Source of the DNA: Codonopsis lanceolata
Taxonomy: Eukaryota; Streptophyta; Magnoliopsida; Asterales; Campanulaceae
DNA: 64,000 bases
Reading direction: 5' to 3'
Assembly: GCA_013146195.2 (NCBI GenBank)
Contig: CM028384.1
Coordinates: 76,542,728 to 76,606,727 of the forward strand
The stretch's first letter is position 1. Every line of letters begins with the position of its first letter. The notes beneath the pieces were generated by a model. It made no database searches and had not been told where the DNA came from. It saw only the letters and a list, made by a program, of their open reading frames with translations. A program made the position numbers and the translations under genes. Positions 1-13,000 of this stretch are shown piece by piece.

Positions 1-808
1 TCCGTCATTGGTCGGTCACCTTGTGCCGAGCCTATGGCTTGGGTGGGGATGCCATTGGTTGCGTTGTCTGCATAAGGTACCTCGACCTCTTCTACGGCAG
101 TGTTTCTTATCGGGGACCCCAAGCGAGCTTCTTTTGCGAGCTGGCGAGATGGGTGCCGAGATCTGGAGAAAGCTTTGTTGGTTGAGGAGTGGGCGTAGGG
201 CTGAGATTCTCCTTCCTCGCTGTGGGCTTGACGATTATCCGTACCGGGGGGGGAATCTTAGGCGAGAATGAACGCTCGTCCTTGATCCCTCGCCGACCAT
301 CCTCTTGCCAAGTCTTGATTTGACATTGGTGGTAAATTTTGCTTTTTTTGCTTTCGTAGCTTCCACCCTTTGCCAGACCGAGTTGGAACGCGCCGGGGTG
401 CTTTGCACGTTAATTATAGGCTCGGGTTCTGGGGCCCGGGCTTTTTGCCGTAGCTCATGCATTTTGGTCTCGGCCTCCTGTATTTTTGTGTACAAGGTCT
501 TTTGGTGCTCCCAATAAGCGTATTCCTGGTCGGCCTCTTCCTGGACCGTAGGTTTATTCGTTTTGCCGCGAGGTTCTTCCTGGTTGGCTCTGGAAGACTC
601 AACCTCGGTGAATCGACCATCCCGGGGGTCGGCGTCAGCCTCTCTGTTTTTGTTAGAGAGCCGTTTGGCCAGAGCGAGCCTTCTTTGATCCCTTGAGACA
701 CACCAGTGCAGGAGTGGAGTCCTCGTTGTGCTCGGCAAGTTCTTTTTCCGGGCGGGTGGATGCAGCGGGGGTGACATTTTTAGAGGTTTGCTTTCTGGAC
801 CTCACCAT
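1..808 (-). pseudogene. Ty3/gypsy gag remnant, 5' part, cut by window edge
   Basis: Reading the minus strand from an ATG at 808, a basic N terminus (MVRSRKQTSKNV) leads into a hydrophilic, charge-rich segment with a coiled-coil-like stretch (about 540-400; EHQKTLYTKIQEAETKMHEL) and then a short RLGKR basic segment. This layout resembles the gag start of plant Ty3/gypsy elements of the Tat/Athila type. The frame breaks near 700, where it must shift to continue, and no long frame continues to position 1, so the copy is decayed. It lies directly downstream of a minus-strand LTR (960-1594), as gag should. No capsid core or zinc knuckle is visible inside the window, so the assignment rests on position and composition. 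The plus-strand frames overlapping it are shadows. Confidence 0.5.
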
Positions 809-959
809 TCTTTCTCGTTTATGGACGCTGTGATTGAGAAAGTCGTTTCCCAGTAATGGAATCAAATTGATCACGCTTTTTTGGTGGTGATCTTGTCTTG
901 TCGTCCACGTGTGAGTAAGGATGAAGTGGCGGTCGCTGATTCGTCCTTCCTGGTTAACC

Positions 960-1594
960 TGCACAAATTGAACAACAAACACCGTTAATGAGTCGGGGCG
1001 GCCCGACTAGAACCCTCCGGTGTGAGAGTAAGGTTTCCGGTAAAAAGAGGGTAGTAAATATGCCGTAATAAGTGTTTGATAAGAGGCAATGATAAGAGAG
1101 TTGTGATATCTTTGAATTTGCTTACCTTCATATTAAATGTGCACTTTCTATTTATACCTGATGTTTATGTTGACGTGACGGCTGGTGACTGGGGGGCATA
1201 AAGCGGCAATTATTAAATGCGTTGAGGGTCTTCATCAGAAATAAGTGAACTGTGCGCTTGTCAAGGAGTTGGTGGTTGCGTGCAGCGGTTTTCTCGGGCG
1301 GCTTTGTCGGGCGGATGATGATTGGTTCGGCCGAGGCCGAGTGGTTACGTGACAAAGTCGTTTATTATAGCCGAGGCCGAGAACACAAGAGACCGATTGG
1401 TGATCGGTCGAGGACATCAAGGGTCTCTAGGCCGTAGAGGCCGAACAGTTCTTGTCTTGGGGTCATTGTCTTGGGGAAGTGTTTATCTTAGGGGCGGGTG
1501 GTTCTGTCTTCGTTACGAGTGGCTTTCTAAGTGGGGCCATTTATTGCCGAGGGTCGATGTGCCGCGGGTAAATTCCTCGGTTTTAATCCTTTCA
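960..1594 (-). mobile_element. Ty3/gypsy 5' LTR (minus orientation)
   Basis: On the minus strand this interval holds a typical LTR: a GC-richer U3 with repeated GGCCTCGGC words, a TATA box (GGTATAAATAG, about 1150-1160), a short R/U5 region ending with a CTCACACCGGAGGG signature near 1015-1028, and then the gag frame. The CGGAGGG word in U5 is shared with the LTR pieces at 29190-29760, 60946-61376 and the right window edge. Ends were set at TG...CA (960 and 1594 in plus coordinates) and are approximate. No clear primer-binding site was found next to 960 and no target-site duplication could be tested because the other end lies outside the window. Confidence 0.55.
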
Positions 1595-2150
1595 TTATTA
1601 TTATATTAATTTTTATTATTTTATTAGTATTAAAAGTAATTTTTAAATTAATAATAATAATTATTATCATTATTATTGCCTTTATTATTATTATTATTAT
1701 TTTATTAACATTAATATTAATTTTATTATTACTTATCAATATTAGTATTTATTTTATTTTATTAATATTACTAATATTACTTTTATTTATATTATTATTA
1801 TTATTATTGATTTTACTGTTATTAATATTACCTTTATTATTATTATTTTATTAATTTTATTATTATTACCAATATTATTATTATTACGATTATATTTTAC
1901 TATATTATTATTAATATTACTTTTATTATTATTAATTTATTAATTTTATTATTAATAAAATTATTAATTATTAATAATAATTATTATGATTATTATTATT
2001 ATTATTAATAGCATTACTATTATTATTGTATTTATTATTAGTAATAATGCTTTTATTCTTCTTCTTCTTATTATTACTTTAATTGTTATTATTATTATTA
2101 TTATTATTAATATTACTTTTTGTTATTATTGTTATTATTAAGAAGGGTAA
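1595..2150. repeat. TTA/ATT-rich low-complexity tract
   Basis: About 550 bp made almost entirely of imperfect ATT/TTA triplets, directly abutting the gypsy LTR. It generates spurious poly-Ile/Leu frames on one strand and poly-Asn/Ile frames on the other. No gene signal is seen in it. Confidence 0.85.
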
Positions 2151-3793
2151 TCTTGAAATATATAAAATTTTAATAAAGAAGATAACTTACTTATTTTTGA
2201 AAAGTAGAAATAAACATCAGACTTAGTGCTTATAACTTATGCTTTAAATATGTTTTGTAGCTTTTTTTGTATTAATAAAAAAAGATGAAATAATAAAATT
2301 ATCTTTCAACAAATTCTCTCTCTCAATTCATGAGATGCTCTTCAAACCTCCTTCTTCCAGTTCTTATTCACCATATCATCAAAATACCACCACCACTGTC
2401 AATCACCATTCAAGAGGCCTAAGTTTTGAATGCAAAAGTGCACAAGTGGAGGTCTATCAGCAAAACACATTGATGAGAAACCAAACACCACCCATAAAAT
2501 CATGTATTGTTGGGGGTAGTTTTGGAATTTAAAATAAAATTCTCATATTTATCAACTTATAAACATTCAAGATTTGTCTTTTCAATTGGGTAAAAATAAT
2601 AATCTCTCCGTTACCTAAAAAAGTCATCATTTTCTTCTTTAAGTCGTACAAAAAAATTGTATATTTTTAAATCTTTTTGTATTTATAAATTATTATACCA
2701 TTTTACTATAAATTTGATTATAATATTAGTTGATGGCCTAACCCTTACTTTGAAAAATATACTTATTCATAATATTTGTGAGATATTTTTTTTAATATAT
2801 GTACCGAATCAAATATGACAATTTTCGGAAAATAAAGAAATATTTCTTTTGTTTCTAAAAGCAAAATTCAACTTTTCTTTTTTGGTCATTCGAAAAAAAT
2901 CCACTTTTTAATCTTTCTTTTACCATTTTATCCTAAATTTGATATATACTTTAAGGTATGAATCTCTCTTTTATAAGAGATAGTGATGTAGCGGAAGCCC
3001 TAAAAAGTAATCGATAGCTATGAAGGCCGTTGAAATCGTGTATGACTACCAGCAATGATTTTTTAAATTTGTTTAAGGTTCGCAAACCTACCACGATCTA
3101 GGCATGACGTTGATTCATAGAATACCAGAATTGAGAAAAATAACTTGTTTATAAAACGACAAAAACTGCCTCTCAAAACAATCATAAAAATGTTTAAATA
3201 TGCGTTAAACCCTAAAAATAATTAATAGTTGAAATTATAAAAAAACTAAAAAATGACTAAAAACTTCAGAGACCCGTTACGCTGCCTATACGGTGAGGCT
3301 CGTAACTCTACCGAAGTCAAAAGTTATGCACCTTTTCACGCATCCGATCTAAACGATCGAGATAATATAATTAATTATTATTAGTGGAGTAGTCAAAGTG
3401 TACCACTTTAGGAAGGACTACTTTTATTTTATTATTATTATCTCTTATATTTTTAGACCAAAAAATTCATAAAAAGGGAAGAAAAGAGATAGGCCCTTTT
3501 CCTCAAATTCCACCCCCCAAAGTCAGAAGTCATAATCCTCTCTCCCTCTCCCTCTCCCTCTCCCTAGGTGGGAAAAATCAGAAGAGTAGATACTAGATAG
3601 AAAGATAGAAAGAAAGAAACAAAAGAGGAAAGAAAGAAAGAAGAAAGGTAAAAGGAACGGGGGAATAATAATGATAAGAAAATCTAGTGTTTAGTACTAA
3701 AAAAGAGAAGGGGCTTTACTGATTCTGCCACCACCACCACCACCACTAGTACTAGTGGCAGTAATCAATCCAAGGAGAGGAGGAGGAGGTAGT
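2151..3793 (+). other. Intergenic and 5' flank of the DprA-like gene
   Basis: AT-rich, with no convincing coding frame. The proximal part holds a pyrimidine-rich (CTCCCT)n tract at about 3538-3565 and an AAAGA-rich tract at about 3596-3650, both plausible 5'-UTR or core-promoter (Y-patch-like) sequence. A CCA repeat at 3728-3746 lies just before the start. The segment 2990-3370 (GTAGCGGAAGCCC ... GAGACCCGTTACGCTG) has a different, more GC-rich texture and may be an unrecognised element. The transcription start was not determined. Confidence 0.35.
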
Positions 3794-4007
3794 ATGACGA
3801 GACCCAGTTCCAGTTCGAGGATAGTAGTGAAGCTGCCTCCTCTTTCACCTCCTTTAATCTCATCATCTCTCAAGCTCTTCCCCTGTAGTATTCCCATCAT
3901 CACTTCCAATTCCATTTCCAGTTTCTCCTCTTCCATTTCTCCCCGACCATTTCCAGCTGGAAACTCTCACGTCCAGACTCTTTCTTCCACACAGCCGGTA
4001 CACCTCA

Positions 4008-4049
<42 letters not shown>

Positions 4050-7000
4050 ACATATCTCTGTTGTATGCATATTTTACGCGTATGGATATTGATGCATTTG
4101 CTGTGGAATGGGTTTTGGCCAATTGGGTTTCTTTTAAATTGTTTTATTGGATTCTTCAATTGTTTCAATTACTGAAATATGTGGGTGTTTGTTCATTTTT
4201 TTGTTTATTTAATGTGAGTAGGAAAAACCTAACAATTATTCACCTTAGGCGTCATTGTTGAGCTTCACTTCTAGTTTATGATGTGATTAAAGAACCCGCA
4301 TACCCACAATCTGAGTTCCTATGTAGAGCTATCAATAGTGGGATGTCCCACGTTTGACTCTTACCATGTACAAATTTCCTTGGACAGCACCAACATGTGG
4401 TTTCACTTTCACATTCAATGCTGACAAGTCCCCTTGTAGCAAATTGCTTTAGTAGGTGTGTGAGTAGGTCTTGACGAAATACAGTGGAGTTTGTTTTACA
4501 TTACGAAAAGAGAAAAGGTAAAATTGGAGAAACATCTTGTTCAGAAATGAATTATAAGCTATTGGAGTTGTAAGATAGATTGAAGGAGGAGTGGGGTTCC
4601 TGGTGTGCTCTGGACATTGAGAAGGCCTATGTTCATGCAGATTGGGACTTCTTTCTGTATCTCCTTTCTAGGATGGGCTTTGGGCATAAATGGGTGTTTT
4701 TTTGCATAACAACAGTGAGATTCTCAGTGCTGGTTAATGGGGAATCAGCAGGCTTCTTCCCAAGTTCGGGAGGTCTCCGTCAAGGGGATCCACTCTCCCC
4801 CCTTCTGTTCATTGTAGTGATAGAAGCACTGAGTCGTCTTCTTGACAAGGCAGTGGATGGGGGATTTATTCAGGGTTCAAGGTGGGTAGAGAGAGTGTGC
4901 CAAACCCTTCAGTGACTCACTTATTGTTTGCAGACGATACTTTGGTGTTTTGTGAGTCGGAAAGATCTCAATTAGGCTACCTGCGGATGGTTCTTTTATT
5001 TTTTCAGGCGGTGTCGGAGCTGAAAATTAACATCTGGAAGTGCGAAATCATCCCTGTGGGTGTGGTGGGCAACTTGGGAGATTTTGCATCTTTCTTTGGT
5101 TGTAAAGCAGGAAGCCTTCCAACCACGTACCTGGGGATTCCTCTCGGTGCTTCTTTCAAGAAAGCAGACATGTGGAATCCAGAGCGTTTCGAAAAAGGGT
5201 TGGCGGGTGGAAGAGACTCTATTTGTCAAAGGGTGGCAGGATGACTTTAATTAAAAGCACTCTTTCTAACCTCCCCACCTATGTCATCTCTCTCTTTATG
5301 ACTCCTGCCTCAGTAGTCAAGAGACTTGAAAAATTGGAGAGGGACTTCTTATGGGAGGGGGGCAATGAGGAGAGAAAATATCATCTCGTGGACTGGACTT
5401 CTGTTTGTTCAAGTATTCAGAGCGGAGGTTTGGGTATCAAAATATTAAGGAAATTCAGTAGTGCCCTCATGGGTAAATGGTTATGGAGATACATTATGGA
5501 AAGAGAGGCTTTGTGGTGGATAATCGTGATTGGTAAATTTGGGCAAGGAAGTTAGTTGTGGTTCCCTTTGGTTGTTAGATGCTCTTATGGATCTAGTGTG
5601 TGGAAAGGGATCTCAAAAGGTTGGGAGGACTTCCATCGTGGAATTCTCTTTGAAGTAGGGAATGGAGATAATGTTAGGTTTTGGAAATTCCTCTTCAACA
5701 TGAGTTCCCTAGGCTTTATTATCCTGTGATTAACCGTGAGGCTATGGTGAGCGAGATGTTCGAGAACCTTGATGGTAGAGATATATGGGTCCCTACGTTT
5801 AGAAGAAATTTACAAGATTGAGAGGTTGGAGATTTGGCTAGATTTCTTAAGAAACTTTACACCATAAAGAGACAAGGGCCTCCCGAAGATAGGGTGGTTT
5901 GGGTGAGATCGAAGAGCAGGAAGTTCACTGTTAAGTCCTTTTATTCAGCTTTATGTGAACTGGACAGAAGCTCTTTCCCTTGGAAAGTCATTTGGAAATC
6001 TAAAGCTCCCAGTAGAGTGTCTTTCTTTACGTGGGAGGCTGCAAAGGAGGCCATCCTTACAGGGGATAATCTGAGAGCTAGAAATAGGGTTTACATCAAC
6101 CGGTGCTATTTGTGCAAAGAAGATGAGGAGATGACTAGTCACCTTTTGCTGCACTGCCCTGTAGCAAGAGAGGTATGGAGTTACTTCTTTCTCTTAGCAG
6201 GCATTTCTTGGGTTATGCCAAGATCAGTAGTTGAGCTCCTCCATGGTTGGTCCCTGTATAAGAGGAGAAGACGGAATGCGGTATGAGATACAGCTCCGTT
6301 GGCAATTTGGTGGAGCATTTGGAAGGAGAGGAACCATAGAGCTTTCGATAATGTGGAAGTTGGGTTAGATAAGCTTAAGAAGAATGTTTTTCAGCTCCTT
6401 CGTTTTTGGTGGTCGGAGACTTCTTTGCATGAATGGAACCTTTTTGTGGATATGGAGGAGCTCCTATTGTAATTTTTGTTTAGTATACTTCCCTTGTACA
6501 TGGTTGCGCCTCCCTTTTTGGCGTCGTATTTAATACAATCTTTATTTATCAAAAAAAAAAGAAAGATTGAATTGATTGTTAGATTATTAAATTGTAGTTG
6601 AGGTTCTTTTTCATATGTTTTAGCTTCACTTTTAGCAACTTATCATTTGAAATGGTCAAATTGCACACATGCTTCTTGCCCCTACTTGCTAATTTTTTAA
6701 TACATTTTTCTTCCAATTTGAATTGCTTTTTGATTTTCTTGCTTATTCTTTAAACATAAATTGAATATATTATTCATCTTAGTCGTATGTTGCCAAAGCA
6801 AGTCCTTTGCAAGATGTATTGTTATTCTCACGTGAAACGACTATCTGGTGTATGGTGACAGAGAAAAAGGGGAAAGTTTGCAAGATGTATTTTTTTTTTC
6901 ACTTATCAGAAAAAATATTGAATCTATCACCTTTTTGGATTAACGAGTCATTTCCAGCATTCTGGTAATTTTCTGAATTTTGAAGTTGATTTTTTGTTGC

Positions 7001-10000
7001 AAGTGTAATGTATGTAGAGATTATAATTGCTTATTAAAAAACTTGTGTCTTTACTCTGCACTACTCAAATAGTGAAGGATTTAATGATTTATGCTTAATT
7101 AAGATCCTCTAGGTCGAGTTAAATGTCTCTGCTTGTTGACCAACCTTCCTATGAGGATGATTTGGGGAACCTATGCTTCATTTTGTCTATCAATTTGATA
7201 GGACGAGCCAAAAATATGTCTTAGTAGATGCTCCAATTGTGCACTATTCAATTAAATTTGTGTAAATTGCAATAAAAAGTTGTATACTATCTGGAGGATC
7301 GATGGATCCTTCTTGGTATAGAATTCAATTACGAATGATTAGACAATTATAAATCTGCCTGACATGAAGCAGATAAGCTTTTGTTAGCTATTTCACCCCT
7401 AACTTAAGCTTGTACATGTAATCTTGTTTACACTTTCTAGAAACATCACCATATATTCATAGATCAATCTTAATCCAAATCTAGTGGTTATTTTTTAGAT
7501 CCTTCATTAGTACATTCTTCACAACCTCTTCTTTAAAGAATTTCTAAGTTTGTTAGATTGTTACTTATCAGTTTGATTGTTCCATTTATGATAATATTAC
7601 CACCTTGTTCATTGTTGAGATTTTAATGTTAATATTGTGTACCCCTTGTATTGTATTAATCACATCATTGTACTAATAATTATTCTTGGATAGAGAAGAT
7701 AGTCACTTTTTCGACTGGACGAGTAGTCAGTTAACCATAGCCCTAACTGACCTAAGGCTAGCCTCCACTGAAAGACGCTCTAGTAGTCCTCTTTAAAGCG
7801 TTTTTGTTTCGAGTGGAAAGTATCCGCATGGACCTATTAATCCCCAAATGTCGTCGCAGTATTACCTGGAAAGTACATAATATCAAGCGGTATAATGTGT
7901 ATTCTAAAAACATGGTTCACAAGCAGTAGCTTATCTGAATAATTCACTGAATATGTGTAATTGATAGTCTAGGATATCTTGAAAAAGTAAATGATTACTT
8001 CCAAAATTGTTATTCTGGAAACAATCTTCTGAAAGATGGAAAGTTCGAGTATCTTATATTGAGTTTAGACTTTGTTTTTTTGTCTTTTGTTTTTTTTTTA
8101 ATTATTTAGGACAGACCCATGAACAAGGTTCTCCCCATTGTGAGTGTGAAAGGCCATTGGTATTAGTGTCAAGGGAAAAAAATATATTAAGACGTAGTAA
8201 CTTTAATATTTGCAACTAAAATTCCAACGTGTTGGATGTTCATACCAATGCACAAATCCTAGTATCGTGGCGCTTTCTGGTATTTCTGTCGTATAGAAGT
8301 TTTGATGTGTCATGTAACTTCACATAGATGCTTCTTTTATGAGGTTGTTTGACACCCTAGTAGGCTTCTTTGAATAATTGCTTGGGCTTGAGTCAGAAAA
8401 GTTGTGTTTGATCAAAGTCTTTCCCGACCCTGCTGATGCATTTCGCTATCATGACCTGATCTATTTGTTCATATAAATAGTGATGTAAATGTGGAACTTG
8501 CCAACTTACAATATGACCTTTGTTCTACTATACCTTGAAGGATACCTGAAATCAATTTATTATAAGTAGCGTTTACATGTATGGCAAAATGATATCATAT
8601 TTTCGTAGTTTTAGTGCAGGTCTTTTGCAGGCCTTGTGGGTTTAATACATAATGCATAAACAATTACTAGAGCATAAGATTGCATCATATTTTAATATAT
8701 AGTACCATGTATACTTTAGCAGGCTATATCTAAAACCCCTTATTATGTCCGAAAATCATCAACATGTAAAGTGTAATGAAACTTGCCATATCATGACCGT
8801 GAGTTGCACTTTATTGTGTCACCCACCAAGCATTGTTTTCTAACTTGGTAACAATGTATAAAACATCCGTGGTATACAGTAGAATAAATTCTTACGTATG
8901 TGAAAGGTAACTAATTATCTAATTAACGCTATTAATCTGTATCTGAAAGGGCAGACGAACAAGTGCGCAAGACTCTTGCACTGGCCAATACTTGTAATAG
9001 TCTAATATATGTGGTCATTCTTTCCCCCCCTCCCCCCCTCCCCCCAAGCTTACTGCTGCTAGAGGAGAGACTATTTTCGTAAATCAAACCTCTGGGTTAC
9101 CCACAATGAAGTAACCATACGTATCTACCAAAGCCTCACCCTTGAGTGTGGGTGGATGGGTGGGTGTGTCTGTATCAATTGACGGTTCTAGTTGTATTCC
9201 ATGCCAAAAAAGAAATGAGTTTTAAAGGAAAACCAGTTACAGTTTTTTTGTAACCAACTATTTTCTCATGCCTATCAGGTTGTGCCATAAAGAGTGTCAC
9301 ACTTTAATAGTCAAAAGTTAAGTTAATGACACTTGTGAATAGCATCCCTTGGAAACAATTCATGGAAGTTCAATGTTGTAGGAAATATTGGCTTCCTGGA
9401 GCTTATTTATCAACTATAACATTGTAGAATTTGATATTGTAGCGCTTGTATACATGGCAATAAAAGTATTTGGGGATTAAATTGACTCAGGGTTATGGTC
9501 AGACAAATCTGGTCTTGATGCAACATCTATATTGTAGTTTTTGCATGTCTACTGATTTGTGAAATTGGGCTTGTTTTTACTGGTTCTTTTTTTTCTTTCA
9601 TGCACAGTTGGTTTTCACTAATAATTTACTACCAGGGGCCTCTGTTTTTTATGTGCTGGTATAGTGGCTTTCTGGATATGTCAAAGGGCATCAAGGTATC
9701 GGTAGCTTGAGGGAGGAAAACAGCAATGGATTGCAGACGTTTGGCTCTGATGACGAAGTATTAACTCAGATTCCAACCCAAGCCCAATCCGTTGTGGAAG
9801 GATCGGGGGCAGTGTTACTCACGGAGTATAAACCTGCCCCTGATGTGGACTATCTACAGGTTTGTTATTTTCTTACTGTGCTCCAGCTACAGTTGGATTT
9901 GACAAAGAATTTAAACAGATTATGACTTGGGTAGTTGTGTTAGTAAACATTTGGTTGACATTGGAATGCCTTCCTTATGCATTACTTTTCGGTTGAAGTA

Positions 10001-13000
10001 TCTTGTATTTGACTACCTATGCCTGTTCAATATCTCAAATTGTTTTGGATAAAGAAGCTGCAAATGAAAGTGAGACCAATCACTAAAACCTTTTCTATTG
10101 ATAACAAAGAAGGTTTTATAAAGATTAAAGATGAACAAAGAGACCAACAAGCATGTAGATCAGCTGGTAGCTGGTAGGGGCTGTTCTAGCTTTAACCAAG
10201 GTCTCAAGTTCGAGTCCTATGGGAATACAACTGTGTTAAATACTTGTTGGGGGAGCTTCTACTGCTACTTTGTGGTCCTACCTGGCTCGGGGAATTAGTC
10301 TTGGGCTTTGGAGAGTTTTGGGAAACCAAAAATAAAGATGAACAGAGAGTAAACGAGAAAGGGGAAAAGCAGGCGACGTATCCAAAGCTTAGGATCTCTG
10401 TTAGGTTACAATTGAATAACCATGCTTTCAGGCTCTTTTGCATTTTACAAGAACCTACTTTGAACCCTTTTAACCTTATTATTGTGGAAATCAGAGTTTG
10501 GTTCCTTGCACCGAGTTCACTGAACCAATGCACCGAGTTCACTGTAAGTTAATAACCAAAGAGCTCTAGCTGCTCACTTCTCTTAATGAAGAGGTCGGGT
10601 GTTCAAGCTTCACTAGAGGCATTGTTGCTCAAGCCTCGCCTCACCAGAGGCATCATTGTTCTAGCCGAACGACACTATCTTATATACTTTGTAGCCTTTC
10701 ATGGCAAATAATAATATTAAGGGTTGGGGTAACGTCAATGCCCCCTCCAGCCTTTTTTTTTTTAATTTAAAAAAACTGTAAGTTAATAGATGTATATGTT
10801 TAATAAGTCATTTCTTTGATTCTTTCTCTCAGGAGTTATTAGCAATTCAGCAGCAAGGGCCTAGATCAATAGGTTTTTTTGGTACGCGAAATATGGGATT
10901 CATGCATCAAGAACTCATTGAGATCCTTAGCTATGCAATGGTGATAACGGTATAAAACTGTAGCTTTACTTATTCTGATTTTGTCGATTCAACTTAGAGT
11001 TCCTCTTGGGCAGTTGGAGACTGAGCAGTTATGCGATGAGTCGATGTTTCATGAGGTTCTGATACCTAAGTCCTAACACATACCTTGCGCATCTCCTTTA
11101 CAGAAAAACCACATTTTTACGTCAGGAGCATCTGGCACTAATGCAGCTGTAATTAGAGGTGCTCTGAGAGCAGAGACACCAGAGTTGCTTACTGTGATAT
11201 TGCCTCAAAGTTTGAAAATGCAACCTCCAGAGAGCCAAGAACTACTGTCCAAAGTAAGAAGTCAGTCATAACGATTTTCTTCGTTTTATCACTATTTCAA
11301 AATTCACATGTTCTCTATTATCCATCATCCTTGTGCTATTGTTTTGTCTGGCAAAGGGAGAAGAGGTTTGAGTTTGGTATTGCTTTGTGCCCGAGTTAAA
11401 GATGTGTAGACAAGTCAGGAGGGCAGCCGTAGGTAGCTTTTTGTATTTGTGGTCTTTGCATCTTTTGTGTACCTTTGGCCTTCGGTGTATAAAATTATTT
11501 TAAAAAGGGAGGAAAAGGAAAGGGGGGAAAAGTAAAAGAGAATGAACAAGGGGGCATTTATCAGAACACTCAACGCATGAAAGTTGGGTGGTGAATTTGC
11601 ACAAAAGCAATTTACTTGTCCAACCATTTGACTTGAGTTGCAATGATCATAGCTTCGTTATGCATTTTCTGTTCCTTAATGATTAACTTTGCACAGAGTT
11701 AGTCTGCCCTGTTCAAGAGATAATGTTGAAAGGTGCTTTATATAAGAATTTCACAAAGAGAGCTTGGATCTAGGTATCCCTCATCATCTCCACGTGGTCT
11801 GCATATGACATGAATGTGCGGGTTCCAATGCACACAGACACACATCTACCTAGTAGTCGTTCTAGATCTAGCGCACTATTACAGATGTCTGCATATGCAT
11901 TTTGCCTACTGCTGGTGCCTTGGAAGGACATGACCAAGGTACCGCAACTCCATGTGGGGAGTGTGACTCACCTCTTTGCACAATCCTTGCCCCACATAAT
12001 GGATCACTGGGGAGTTGCCCATGGAGGCTAGGTTGTGGAGCTTAGCCATGTAATCCACTAGTGTGGACTCACCTGGTAGCGTCACGAGGATTTGTATGGA
12101 CAAGCCAACGAGAAGGCACCACTGTGTTGTAAGGACCACACATGATCCGTCACGTGAGCCCTTTTTGGCTTGCCTATGTACTTAGGAAAAGCTATCAGTG
12201 ATTTTGGTCCTCTCCCTCAGCCTAGCTAGTCTGCACACCTTTCCCCCTCCATCCCTTCTTGCAGTTCAAGTGTGTAATGCCAGATTTCCTCTCGACATCT
12301 CTGCCCCCACTTTTCGTACCAATACTAGGACACACTACAAACAGGATCAAATCAATACTTATGTTACTGATGTGATTTAAGTTTTGTGCTTAAGGTCCAA
12401 GGTTATATTATCGGTGACCAATTTTCTAGACTTCTTAGAAAGTATCTTAAGTATCCTGTTACTAGCTTATTATGGTTTGTGAGTAACCATACCAGATAGG
12501 CTTCCTTCTATCTTTTTTGCCCTTCTACCGTCCTCTGTTTTCCGGAAGAATTGTTACTAACGAAGGGCTAATTAATTGTATTTTAGGGTTTGGAGTTTAC
12601 CCCACTTTTGCTATTTTGGGTCCGAAGTTATAAGTTTGGTCAAAAGGGATCCTTTTCTTTTGAGGAAGTCAAAAGGGATCCAAACTTGCATTTTAGTCTC
12701 AAAAAGGGTGTATCGTAATGTCTATTAGCTTTTAACTACCGTTAAGTGATGATGTGGCAAAGACAAATAAGGAAATGTACGTGAACAACCCTAAAAACAA
12801 ATTTGGACTCTTTTGAAGAAATCTGGGACTTTGAGTCCTAAATTTCAAAATTGCGGAACCCTAAACTGCAATCAACCCTAAAAACAAATCAATTCAAGGA
12901 AAAAATCTGCAGTCATTACGTGGTAAAGTTCATTCGCTTGCCATCATTTGGTAATGCTTGTCAATTTGAATTAACAGTTGTGTTAATTAATATTCGTTTT

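Noticed and set aside
8..271. Plus-strand open frame near the left edge
   Set aside because: Overlaps the minus-strand gag remnant and has no recognisable motif; a shadow of GC-rich coding-like DNA.
1531..1854. Open frame of mostly Ile/Leu residues resembling a membrane protein
   Set aside because: Produced by the ATT/TTA low-complexity tract.
10204..10552. Overlapping open frames on both strands of about 100 residues
   Set aside because: They lie across SINE DNA and intron; no conserved motif.
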